Assembly (NCBI RefSeq): GCF_015999305.1
Contig: NZ_JAEAGP010000001.1
Location: forward strand, 2,879,001-2,943,000
Length of the DNA stretch: 64,000 bases
Direction: 5' to 3'
Source of the DNA: Erythrobacter sp. YJ-T3-07
GTDB lineage: Bacteria > Pseudomonadota > Alphaproteobacteria > Sphingomonadales > Sphingomonadaceae
Positions 16,756 to 25,528 of this stretch are shown here, piece after piece (positions within the stretch are counted from its first letter, which is position 1; the number at the start of each line of letters is the position of its first letter). The notes below the pieces were generated by a model, which was given only the letters and a program-made list of their open reading frames with translations, did no database searches and was not told the origin of the DNA. The translations under genes and the position numbers were made by a program.

Positions 16756-18009
16756 ATGTTCGCCATATCGTGGCGAGCAGCCCCCGTCTGGGGGCTGATA
16801 CTCGCCCTGTCCACGGGACCTGCCAGCGCGCAGGACCCGCGTGTCGTCACGCTCGACGACGCCCTTGAACTCAGCGGGGTCGCCGCTGAGGCCGACACCG
16901 CCATCACCAACCCCCGCCTCGTGGGGCCCCGCGCTGAAACCGACGCGGCGGTCGCGCTTATCGATCAGGCTCGTCTGAGCCCCAACCCCGAGATCTCGTT
17001 CGACGTCGAGAATGTCGCCGGCAGCGGCGCATTCTCAGGTCTCCAGTCTACCGAATATACGCTCTCCGTCGGCCAGCGTCTCGAACTCGGCGGCAAGCGA
17101 TCCGCGCGGATCGGTGCAGCCGAAGCCCAGGCCGAACTGGCATCTCTCAGGGCCGACCTTACCACGGTCGAACTGGGACAGCTGGTGCGCGAGCGATATC
17201 TCGCAGCTGCTGCAGCGGCTGCGCGGGTCGAACTTGCCGAAGATGTCGTGGCGCGTAACGAGGAACTGGCTCGCATTGCTGGTGTCCTGGTCGAGGTCGG
17301 CCGTGAGCCGCCTCTGCGCGCATTGAGGGCGGATGCGGCCCTTGCCGAAGCGCGCGCGAGCTTGGTTGAGGCAGAGGCGGAGAGCCTGTCGGCTCGAACA
17401 GCGCTCGCAACTTTATGGACTGGCGGTGAAGCGCCGCTCGTTCCGGCGCAATTTCCGGATATCCTTCCGCCCGCATCGCTTATGTCGGAGGCGCAGGAAA
17501 GCCTCACCTATAGGGTCGCGCGAGCCGAGAGCACTGCTGCGGCGGCGGAGATCGAGCGGCAGCGAAGTTTGCGTATTCCCGATCCGACGGTCTCTGCGGG
17601 CGTGCGGCGCTTCGGGGAAAGCGGCGACAATGCCTTCCTCGTCGGCGTTTCAATCCCCCTTCCTTTTCGGGACCGGAATTCGGGCTACATCGCTGCTGCC
17701 GAGGCTCGGTTGCGTGCAGCGAACGCTCGCGAAGCTGTAGCTCGCGCGGATTACGAGCAGGCGGTCGCCACGGCCCGGGCAAGGTATCTTGGTGCGGAAG
17801 CGCGCGTCGAAACCCTGTCGCAGACATCGCTCCCGCAGGCGGAGGAGGCATTGCGTCTCGTTCGCATCGGGTATCGCAACGGACGTTTTCCCCTGATCGA
17901 AGTGCTCGCTGCCGCAGAGGCACGTGACACGATCCGCGAGGCGCTCATCGCCGCCCGCGAACAAAGGGGTCTGGCCGCAGCCGAACTGATCGGGCTGGCC
18001 GCACAATGA
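16756..18009 (+). CDS. czcC: CzcC-type outer membrane factor of metal RND efflux
   Basis: This 417-residue TolC-family protein has a signal peptide (residues 1-26) followed by two long alpha-helical repeat regions rich in Ala, Arg and Glu (e.g. ARAEAQ-type heptads). The first beta-barrel strands are recognisable by NPEISFDVENV and YTLSVGQRLELGGKR, the second repeat by LRIPDPTVSAGVRRF and FLVGVSIPLPFRDRN. It forms the outer membrane channel of the RND complex with the next two genes. Its stop overlaps the possible first Met of czcB. Confidence 0.9.
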   Translation: MFAISWRAAPVWGLILALSTGPASAQDPRVVTLDDALELSGVAAEADTAITNPRLVGPRAETDAAVALIDQARLSPNPEISFDVENVAGSGAFSGLQSTEYTLSVGQRLELGGKRSARIGAAEAQAELASLRADLTTVELGQLVRERYLAAAAAAARVELAEDVVARNEELARIAGVLVEVGREPPLRALRADAALAEARASLVEAEAESLSARTALATLWTGGEAPLVPAQFPDILPPASLMSEAQESLTYRVARAESTAAAAEIERQRSLRIPDPTVSAGVRRFGESGDNAFLVGVSIPLPFRDRNSGYIAAAEARLRAANAREAVARADYEQAVATARARYLGAEARVETLSQTSLPQAEEALRLVRIGYRNGRFPLIEVLAAAEARDTIREALIAAREQRGLAAAELIGLAAQ

Positions 18010-18020
18010 AGGATATATCA

Positions 18021-19166
18021 ATGACACGCAGAAAGCTGGCGATCCTCGTCGGTATCGTGATCGCGATTGGCGCTATGGCGCTGATATTCTGGCCAACATC
18101 CGAGGTCGACGACCATGCACAGGAGGAGACGGCGGCCGAGACACCCGAAGGGGTGATCACCCTTAGCGAAGAGCAGATCAGCGAGGGCGGGATACAGATG
18201 GCCGCCGTCCGGTCTGGGGCCGCTGTCGAGCTCGTCTTCCCAGCGACTGTCGCGGCGAGCCCCACTGCATCCGCTCGTATCGATGCCCGCGCCTCGGGGG
18301 TCGTCCGCTCCGTCGGCAAGACGCTGGGCGATTATGTGGCACGCGGCGAGACCGTCGCCCGCATTGAGAGCGCGGATGCCGCTGCTCTCGCCTCCCAGGT
18401 GAGCGCAGCAAGCGCGCGGGTGAGCGAGCTGTCTGCCGCCTACGAACGCGAGCGGCGTCTGTTCGAGGAAAATGTCACGGCCCGCCAGGATCTGGAAGCC
18501 GCGCGGGCGAACCTCAGCGTAGCACGTTCGGAACTTCAGCGGGCGCAGGCCGCGGTGGCGGCCGCTGGCGTCAGCGGCGACGGGCGTTCGCTGTCAGTCT
18601 CATCTCCCCTGGCTGGCAGGATCACCGCGGCACCGATTGTGCTCGGGGCCTTCGTCGATGCCGGCGAGGAACTCTACCGCGTGGTCGATCCCAATGGTCT
18701 CCAGGTCGAGGTGGCGCTGCCTTCGGCCGAAGCCTCTCGCATCCAACCTGGTGACGAGGCCGTGCTGGTGGTTGGCGACGGTCGGGAAATCGGCGCCCGG
18801 GTTCGTTCGGTGACGCCTTCGCTCGATCCGGAGAGCCGCAGTGCGACCGCGGTCCTGTCGTTATCGCGCGGCGTTCCGGGGCTTCAGCCAGGTGCCTTCC
18901 TTCAGGCGCGGATCAGGCCTTCGGGTGAGATAGACCGCGACCGCATCGCGGTGCCGGAAGACGCTATCCAGGTTGTCGAAGGACGAGACGTGGTCTTCGT
19001 CCGGACGAAGACGGGCTTCCAGGCCCGCGCTGTTGAGCTCGGGACACGATCCGCTGGTCAAGTGACGATCCTTTCCGGCATTCAGGAGGGATGGCGGATA
19101 GCCGTCGCCAATGCCTTCCTACTCAAGGCCGAACTCGGGAAGGAGGGCGCGACCCATGGTCACTGA
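18021..19166 (+). CDS. czcB: CzcB-type periplasmic adaptor of metal RND efflux
   Basis: This HlyD-family adaptor has about 381 residues. ATG 18021 is chosen over 18006 because aagga lies 7-8 bases upstream. An N-terminal membrane anchor (LAILVGIVIAIGAMALIFW) is followed by the lipoyl half-motifs, a helical hairpin (residues ~110-180) and the beta-barrel (RIAVPEDAIQVVEGRDVVFV near the end). It links the inner-membrane pump to the outer membrane channel. The gene overlaps czcA by 11 bases. Confidence 0.9.
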   Translation: MTRRKLAILVGIVIAIGAMALIFWPTSEVDDHAQEETAAETPEGVITLSEEQISEGGIQMAAVRSGAAVELVFPATVAASPTASARIDARASGVVRSVGKTLGDYVARGETVARIESADAAALASQVSAASARVSELSAAYERERRLFEENVTARQDLEAARANLSVARSELQRAQAAVAAAGVSGDGRSLSVSSPLAGRITAAPIVLGAFVDAGEELYRVVDPNGLQVEVALPSAEASRIQPGDEAVLVVGDGREIGARVRSVTPSLDPESRSATAVLSLSRGVPGLQPGAFLQARIRPSGEIDRDRIAVPEDAIQVVEGRDVVFVRTKTGFQARAVELGTRSAGQVTILSGIQEGWRIAVANAFLLKAELGKEGATHGH

Positions 19167-22100
19167 GACTCAGAACGAGCCCGCAGTGGATACCCACACC
19201 GATACGGCCAGCCATCGCCACGGTCTGATCGGGGCCATCCTCGACATCGCCGTGCGGTTCCGCTGGGCGGTCATCGTCCTCACCGTTTTCGCAGCCATCT
19301 ACGGCGCCATGAACCTTTTGCGCCTTCCGATCGATGCGGTGCCGGACATCACCAACACGCAGGTGCAGATCAACACCAGCGCGTCTGCGCTCTCTCCCTC
19401 TCAGGTGGAGACGCAGGTGACCTTCCCTATCGAGACCGGGCTTGCCGGGATCGAGGGGTTGGAGATGACCCGCTCGATCTCGCGCAACGGCTTCAGCCAG
19501 GTCACTGCGATCTTCGAAGAAGGCACCGACATCTACTTCGCGCGCAGCCAAGTGAACGAACGGCTAGCCCCGATCGGTGCGTCGCTGCCGGAGGGAGCGG
19601 AGCCTACGATGGGACCGATCTCGACCGGCCTGGGCGAAGTGCTCATGTATACGATCGAATACGAGTATCCGGGAGGTCGCGATGCGCCCAAGGGTGGTCG
19701 AACAGGGTGGCAGCCGGACGGGAGCTTCATCACCGAACGCGGCGATCGCCTCGACACCGAGGTCGCGAAGGCAGCCTATCTTCGCACGGTGCAGGACTGG
19801 GTCGTTGCTCCGCTCATGCGCTCCATCGACGGGGTGGCGGGCGTGGACTCGATCGGCGGCTATGAGAAACAGTTCCTCGTCCAGCCCGATCCTGCTCGTC
19901 TCACCGGCTACGGCCTGTCGTTCGACTCCCTGATCGAGGCCTTGGAAGCGGCGAACCTCGCCGAAGGCGCCAACTTTGTCGATCGTGCCGGAGAGGCTCT
20001 GCTCGTCCGCGTCGATGCGCGACTTGGGGGCACCCAGGACATCGAACAGGCAGTGGTCGCGACCCGCGAGGGCGTTCCGATCCGGATCGGGGATGTCGCC
20101 TCGGTTCGCATCGGCGGCGATCTGCGAACCGGTGCTGCCTCGCTCAATGGAGAAGAAGCGGTCGTGGGCACGGTCCTCATGCGCAGCGGCGAGAACAGCC
20201 GCACCGTGGCTGCCGCCTCGGCCGAGCGACTGGAAGAAGTCCGCGCCTCGCTCCCTGCCGGAGTGGTCGCCGAGATCGTCTACAACCGCTCGTCGCTCGT
20301 CGATGCGACCATCGCCACGGTCGAGAAGAATCTCGTCGAGGGCGCGCTTCTGGTGATCGCAGTCTTGTTCCTGATGCTCGGCAATATCCGTGCTGCGATC
20401 ATCGCCGCATTGGTCATTCCGATGTCCATGCTGATGGCCGCCGTGGGAATGAACAGGCTTGGTGTCTCGGGCAACCTGATGAGCCTCGGGGCACTGGACT
20501 TCGGGCTTATCGTCGATGGCGCCGTTATCATCGTCGAGAACAGCGTCGCGCGGCTCGCCGCCAGACAGCATCGCGAAGGCAGATTGCTCAGCCTCGGCGA
20601 ACGGCTGACGGAGACACGGCTGGCTGCACAGGAGATGATCAAGCCGACCGTCTACGGTCAGGCGATCATCCTCTTGGTCTACGCGCCGCTTCTCACCTTC
20701 ACGGGGGTCGAGGGCAAGACGTTCTCGCCCATGGCCATCACGGTCATGCTGGCACTCGCCTCCGCCTTCGTGCTGTCCCTGACCTTCGTGCCGGCGATGA
20801 TCGCGGTGCTCCTCAATCGCAAGCTGACCGAGAAGGAGGTCAAGCCCGTTCGGATGGCGAAGGAACGCTATGGCCCGGCGGTGCGCCGCGCCATCGCACG
20901 TCCCTGGCCGGTGATCGGTGCGGGCGCCGGGCTCTTCGCCGTAGCGGCTTTCGTGTTCACCTTCCTCGGCAGCGAGTTCACACCGCAGCTGGATGAACGC
21001 GACATCGCGGTTCAGTCGCTGCGGATACCGTCGACCTCGCTCGAACGATCACTCGCCATGCAGAGACAGGTGGAGGACAGGCTCGAGACCTTCCCGCAAG
21101 TCGAGCTGGTTTTCTCGCGCACGGGCACGGCCGAGGTCGCGAGCGATCCGATGCCGCCGAACGCGTCCGACGCCTATGTGATCTTGAAGCCGCGCGAAGA
21201 GTGGCCCGATCCCGACCTGTCGAAGGATGAACTCGTCGCACAGATGGAGGAGTCGCTCAGCGGTCTGGTGGGCAACCTCTACGAATTCAGCCAACCCATC
21301 GAACTGCGCTTCAACGAGCTGATCGCGGGTGTTCGCGGTGACGTGGCGGTCAAGCTCTACGGAGACGACCTTACCGCGCTGACCCGGTCAGCCGGAGAAG
21401 TGGCCGAGGTGCTGCGCGGCGTCGAGGGTGCTGCCGACGTCAAGGTCCAGCAGGTCACTGGCTTTCCCACGCTCGACATCGCCTTCGATCGCCCGACGAT
21501 CGCCCGATACGGTCTGACCGTGGAGGAGGTCGCACAATCAGTGGCCATCGCGCTGGGTGGTCGCCCGGCGGGACTGGTATTCGAGGGGGACCGCCGTTTC
21601 GATGTCGTCGTGCGGCTCGAGGATGCGACCCGGGACGATTTCGATCAGCTCGGCGCTCTGCCCATAGTCCTCGAAAGCGGGGTCACGGTCCCGCTTCGGA
21701 CGCTGGCGGATTTCCAGGTGGTCGATGGTCTCGCCGAGGTTCGCCGGGAGCAGGGTCGCCGATTGGTGATCGTGTCGGCGAACGTGCGCGAACGCGATCT
21801 CGGGTCGTTTGTCGAGGAGGCCCGGGCAGGCGTCTCCGAAAGCGTCGAGCTGCCGGCTGCCTCCTTCATCGAATGGGGCGGGCAATACCAGAACCTCCAG
21901 GCCGCGCAGGCGAGGCTCGCCCTCGTCGTTCCGGTCTGCTTCGCGCTGGTATTGCTGCTCCTGTTCATGGCGCTCGGCGGATGGGTGCCAGCGCTGGCGG
22001 TGTTCAGCGCGATCCCAATGGCACTGGCAGGCGGGGTCTTCTCGCTTGCCTTACGGGGGATGCCGTTCTCGGTGTCCGCTGCCGTGGGCTTCATCGCTCT

Positions 22101-22488
22101 ATCGGGTGTCGCGGTATTGAACGGGCTCGTGATGATGACCGCGATACGCCAGCGCCTCGACAAGGGAATGCCTCTCGATGAGGCGATCTCCGATGGCGCA
22201 CTGGCGAGGCTGCGACCGGTGCTGATGACAGCGTTGGTGGCCTCGCTCGGCTTCGTGCCTATGGCCCTTGCGACCGGCACTGGCGCGGAAGTCCAGCGTC
22301 CGCTGGCCACTGTCGTGATCGGCGGATTGATTACCGCGACCGCGCTTACGCTCTTCGTCCTGCCCGCGATCGCGCGGCTCGTGCTCAATCGATCGGACGA
22401 TGAGCGCAGCTGGCGCGAGAAGTGGTGGGATCGCCTGCGTCGAAACGTGACCAGCGACGAGCAGCGCGAACTGACGGACATCGCATGA
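19156..22488 (+). CDS. czcA: CzcA-type heavy-metal RND efflux pump
   Basis: This 1110-residue HME-RND transporter starts at ATG 19156, in the stop region of czcB; the frame is open further up but that part overlaps czcB. The first membrane segment (FRWAVIVLTVFAAIYGAMNL) and the large periplasmic loop are followed by TM4 with the heavy-metal motif DFGLIVDGAVIIVENS near residue 447-462. The Asp and Glu of this motif are the proton/metal pathway residues in HME pumps. It exports divalent cations (Zn, Co, Cd or Ni) from periplasm or cytoplasm; the exact metal cannot be read from sequence. Confidence 0.93.
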   Translation: MVTETQNEPAVDTHTDTASHRHGLIGAILDIAVRFRWAVIVLTVFAAIYGAMNLLRLPIDAVPDITNTQVQINTSASALSPSQVETQVTFPIETGLAGIEGLEMTRSISRNGFSQVTAIFEEGTDIYFARSQVNERLAPIGASLPEGAEPTMGPISTGLGEVLMYTIEYEYPGGRDAPKGGRTGWQPDGSFITERGDRLDTEVAKAAYLRTVQDWVVAPLMRSIDGVAGVDSIGGYEKQFLVQPDPARLTGYGLSFDSLIEALEAANLAEGANFVDRAGEALLVRVDARLGGTQDIEQAVVATREGVPIRIGDVASVRIGGDLRTGAASLNGEEAVVGTVLMRSGENSRTVAAASAERLEEVRASLPAGVVAEIVYNRSSLVDATIATVEKNLVEGALLVIAVLFLMLGNIRAAIIAALVIPMSMLMAAVGMNRLGVSGNLMSLGALDFGLIVDGAVIIVENSVARLAARQHREGRLLSLGERLTETRLAAQEMIKPTVYGQAIILLVYAPLLTFTGVEGKTFSPMAITVMLALASAFVLSLTFVPAMIAVLLNRKLTEKEVKPVRMAKERYGPAVRRAIARPWPVIGAGAGLFAVAAFVFTFLGSEFTPQLDERDIAVQSLRIPSTSLERSLAMQRQVEDRLETFPQVELVFSRTGTAEVASDPMPPNASDAYVILKPREEWPDPDLSKDELVAQMEESLSGLVGNLYEFSQPIELRFNELIAGVRGDVAVKLYGDDLTALTRSAGEVAEVLRGVEGAADVKVQQVTGFPTLDIAFDRPTIARYGLTVEEVAQSVAIALGGRPAGLVFEGDRRFDVVVRLEDATRDDFDQLGALPIVLESGVTVPLRTLADFQVVDGLAEVRREQGRRLVIVSANVRERDLGSFVEEARAGVSESVELPAASFIEWGGQYQNLQAAQARLALVVPVCFALVLLLLFMALGGWVPALAVFSAIPMALAGGVFSLALRGMPFSVSAAVGFIALSGVAVLNGLVMMTAIRQRLDKGMPLDEAISDGALARLRPVLMTALVASLGFVPMALATGTGAEVQRPLATVVIGGLITATALTLFVLPAIARLVLNRSDDERSWREKWWDRLRRNVTSDEQRELTDIA

Positions 22489-22510
22489 TGGTCCGGGAAA
22501 GGAGAATACG

Positions 22511-22882
22511 ATGTTGAAGATAGACGAAGAGAACGGGCTGCTGCGGATACGCGCGAGTGGCCAACTCGAAAGCTCGGACTACGATGACTTCGTGCCTCGG
22601 TTCGAACAGCTTGTCGGGCGAAAGCCCGGCAAGCTGCCGATGGTAATCGAACTCGCGCCCGATTTTGCAGGCTGGGATCTGCCTGGACTATGGCGCGACC
22701 TCAAGTTCGACGCGCATCATCAGGACAGCTTTGGCAGGATTGCCATCGCCGGCGATGCGAAATGGGAGGAATGGGGCACCAGGTTCTCCGATCCTCTCAT
22801 CCGCGCCGAAATGAAGTTCTTCGAGCCCTTCCAGCGCCAGGTTGCCGAGAACTGGGTCCGATCCGGGGCAGACACGGCATGA
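22511..22882 (+). CDS. SpoIIAA-like (STAS-type) protein
   Basis: This 123-residue protein resembles the SpoIIAA-like family: the N-terminal IRASGQLESSDYDDFVPRFE is followed by VIELAPDFAGWDLPGLWRDL and a C-terminal helix. Family members are small soluble proteins of unknown role, often encoded next to transporters. It lies 22 bases after czcA and overlaps the next gene by 4 bases (ATGA), so it belongs to the metal operon. A regulatory or lipid-binding role is possible but not shown. Confidence 0.75.
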   Translation: MLKIDEENGLLRIRASGQLESSDYDDFVPRFEQLVGRKPGKLPMVIELAPDFAGWDLPGLWRDLKFDAHHQDSFGRIAIAGDAKWEEWGTRFSDPLIRAEMKFFEPFQRQVAENWVRSGADTA

Positions 22883-23517
22883 GTGGCGACCATGATATCG
22901 ATCTCGGTTCGGCCGGGAAGCGCCGGACGCTGTGGATCGTGCTCTGGCTGAATGTCGCGATCGCGATCGGGTTCTTCGTCGTCGGCTACTTCGCGGACTC
23001 GAACGCGCTCTTGGCGAACGGGTTAGACAACTCGTCCGACGCGATAGTCTATGCGCTCAGCCTGCTCGCGCTGGCCCGCTCGCGCATTTGGCAGCGTGGT
23101 GCGGCGCGGTTCTCCGGGGTCATGCTCTTGGTATTCGCGGCAGGTGTCATTGCCGATGCCGTGCGTCGGTTCGTGGAAGGCTCGGAGCCAGGTGGATTCA
23201 TGATGCTGGCGATGGCGGCAGTCGCAGCCGTGGTGAATCTGATCTGCCTGCGGATGCTCCAGCGGACGGAGGACAAGGACGTCAGCATGCGCGCAGCGAC
23301 GACCTTCAGCTTCAATGATTTTATCGCCAATGGCGGGATCATCATCGCGGGGATCGTCGTGATGCTCACCGGCGCGAATTGGCCCGACCTGGTGGTAGGC
23401 GTCGCTGTGGCATGCATTGCCCTTTATGGCGGCATCCAGATCCTGCGCGATGCCCACATGGACATTCATGACGAGGAAGGGAGCGAGCATCGGAAGGGGG
23501 ATCAGTTCCGGACATGA
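22879..23517 (+). CDS. Cation diffusion facilitator family protein (short form)
   Basis: This 212-residue protein starts at ATG 22879, overlapping the previous stop. It has about six membrane segments. The TM2 motif is NGLDNSSDAIVY, with the D-x3-D pair of CDF transporters. The TM5 motif is FSFNDFIANGG, where the usual His/Asp is replaced by Asn/Asp, and the cytoplasmic domain after TM6 is almost absent. The altered TM5 site and short tail set it apart from the following full CDF gene. Confidence 0.8.
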   Translation: MSGDHDIDLGSAGKRRTLWIVLWLNVAIAIGFFVVGYFADSNALLANGLDNSSDAIVYALSLLALARSRIWQRGAARFSGVMLLVFAAGVIADAVRRFVEGSEPGGFMMLAMAAVAAVVNLICLRMLQRTEDKDVSMRAATTFSFNDFIANGGIIIAGIVVMLTGANWPDLVVGVAVACIALYGGIQILRDAHMDIHDEEGSEHRKGDQFRT

Positions 23518-24482
23518 GCAATCATCACACACATGGTGGGCATGGTGGCCACAACCACGGCGAGGAGAACCTGAGCGATCGCCAGCTGATCTTCGCGGTC
23601 GCGATCAACGTCCTGCTCACGCTCGCCCAGATCGTCGGCGGGATAGTCTCGGGTTCGCTCGCTCTCATTGCCGACGCCCTTCACAACTTCAGTGACGCCG
23701 CCTCGCTCGGCCTCGCGTGGTTCGCCCGAAGGATCGGCAGGCGTCCCGCCGACAGACGGATGACGTTCGGTTATGCGCAAGGGGAGGTCGTCGCTGCGCT
23801 CATCAACCTGACGACGCTGCTCATCATCGGCTTCTATCTGCTCGTGGAAGCGATCAACCGCTTCGCCGATCCGCAACCGATCGAAGGATGGACGGTGATC
23901 ACCGTTGCGGGCGTGGCATTGGTGATCGATCTGGTGACCGCCTTCATCACCCACCGCGGCGCCAAGGACAGCATTAACATGAAGGCGGCGTTCCTGCACA
24001 ATGTGTCCGATGCCATGGCCTCTGTCGGTGTGATCGTCGCAGGGGTCCTGATCCTGCTATACGATCTCTACGTGGCCGATCTGGCCATCACCGTCATCAT
24101 CGCCGCCTATGTGATCTGGCAGGGGCTTTCGTTGATGCCGCGCACGGTTCGCCTGCTTATGGGTGCAGTGCCAGATGACGTCGAGCTGCAAGAAATCATG
24201 GACGAACTCCAGGCAATCGATGGCGTCGAGAGCATACACCATCTTCATGTCTGGAATTTGGGAGAACACCGCCGCGCCCTCGAAGTGCACATCGTTCCTT
24301 CCAGTTCATCGCTCGAGCGCTTTGAAATCCTGAAACTGGCAATCAGGAGGCGGGTATCGTCGCAATTCGGTATAGAACACGCGACGTTGGAGGCCTGCCT
24401 TGCGGAGGACTGCAAAACGGATCTCATCGCTGTGACAGTGCAGGACGCCAATTGTAGAGAAAGCACCAAAAAAGGCGGCTAG
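23514..24482 (+). CDS. czcD: CzcD-type zinc/cobalt/cadmium CDF exporter
   Basis: This 322-residue CDF protein begins with a His-rich tail (MSNHHTHGGHGGHNHGEEN). The transport site is intact: ADALHNFSDAAS in TM2 and LHNVSDAMASVG in TM5, giving the H-D/H-D tetrahedral zinc site. The cytoplasmic ferredoxin-like domain follows (GVESIHHLHVWNLGEHRRAL). It exports zinc and similar ions from the cytoplasm to the periplasm, where the RND pump can take over. It ends 4 bases inside the convergent copB gene. Confidence 0.92.
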   Translation: MSNHHTHGGHGGHNHGEENLSDRQLIFAVAINVLLTLAQIVGGIVSGSLALIADALHNFSDAASLGLAWFARRIGRRPADRRMTFGYAQGEVVAALINLTTLLIIGFYLLVEAINRFADPQPIEGWTVITVAGVALVIDLVTAFITHRGAKDSINMKAAFLHNVSDAMASVGVIVAGVLILLYDLYVADLAITVIIAAYVIWQGLSLMPRTVRLLMGAVPDDVELQEIMDELQAIDGVESIHHLHVWNLGEHRRALEVHIVPSSSSLERFEILKLAIRRRVSSQFGIEHATLEACLAEDCKTDLIAVTVQDANCRESTKKGG

Positions 24483-25528
24483 AACCAGAACCGAACACCG
24501 ACGACATAGTTCGTGACACTGGGATCCTCTCCCTCGTTACGCGCGTAGTCGGCGCTCTTGCCGATCCGCCATTCCTGATCGATCCCGATGTAGGGCGCGA
24601 ACTCGCGGGCGACGTGGTATCGTAGGCGCACTCCGGCCTCGATACTGTCGAGTCCCGCACCGATGCCGAGTTCGGGCACGTCCTGCGCCGAGAATGAGGC
24701 CTCTACCCGGGGCTGGATGACGAGCCTCTGCGTGATACGTTGGTCGAGTTCTGCCTCAACGCGCGCAGTCAAGTCGCCCTTGTCGGACAGGAATGCGGCA
24801 GCATCGATCTCGAACAGGTAGGGCGCGAGACCTTGTATACCCACAACGGCATAAGTGCGGTCGATCGGAGCGACGTCCTGTCGGATGCCAGCTTGCAAAT
24901 CGAAGAAAGGAGCGATGGCGCGGCTGTAGAGCGCCTGCACCTCGGCCCCTTCGATGTCCTCGCCGAAACTGCCTTCGCCTTCGGACTTGAACCAGAACTT
25001 GCCGAGATCGCCGCCGTAATAGCCTTGCAGGTCGAATAGGTAGCCATCGGCGTTTTCGCGGGCGCGATACTCGACGCGGTCACCCTGGAACCAGAAATAA
25101 GGTTGGCCGCCCTGCTCATGGCGTAGCCGCTGACGGGCCTCATTCATGGCTTCGACGCCCCAGTAGGCATCTGCGGCGTTCGCCGGACCTGACCCCGCTG
25201 CGGCGGGAGGCGGCCCTGAGGGTATATCAGCAGGCATACCTCCGTGGCCCATGGCTGAATGATCCATGGTCGAATGGTCCATCGACGAATGATCCATCTG
25301 CGAGTGGTCCATAGCGCCATGGTTATCGTTTTCGTGACCCGTCGGCGCACATTGACCTTCGGAAACGGCGTGGCCCATCGCACGGTGGCGTGCCGCTTCC
25401 TCTTCACATGCACTCTCTTCTGGTGTCGCCGGGGACGCTGTTTCGTCGCCTGACATGGCGTGGCCCTGGTGCTGCGCGTAGGCGGGCGTTGCCGCGCTGG
25501 CGAGTAGGATTGCGACCAGATACCTCAT
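24479..25528 (-). CDS. copB: Outer membrane copper resistance protein CopB/PcoB
   Basis: This 349-residue protein has a signal peptide (residues 1-18) and a Met/His repeat region of DHSxM units (residues ~70-100: DHSQMDHSSMDHSTMDHSAM) that binds copper. The CopB beta-barrel domain follows (FWFQGDRVEYRARENADG to the C-terminal VVGVRFWF with terminal Phe, typical of outer membrane proteins). It is translationally coupled to the upstream copA by a 4-base overlap. Function: outer-membrane copper resistance together with CopA. Confidence 0.92.
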   Translation of the reverse strand: MRYLVAILLASAATPAYAQHQGHAMSGDETASPATPEESACEEEAARHRAMGHAVSEGQCAPTGHENDNHGAMDHSQMDHSSMDHSTMDHSAMGHGGMPADIPSGPPPAAAGSGPANAADAYWGVEAMNEARQRLRHEQGGQPYFWFQGDRVEYRARENADGYLFDLQGYYGGDLGKFWFKSEGEGSFGEDIEGAEVQALYSRAIAPFFDLQAGIRQDVAPIDRTYAVVGIQGLAPYLFEIDAAAFLSDKGDLTARVEAELDQRITQRLVIQPRVEASFSAQDVPELGIGAGLDSIEAGVRLRYHVAREFAPYIGIDQEWRIGKSADYARNEGEDPSVTNYVVGVRFWF

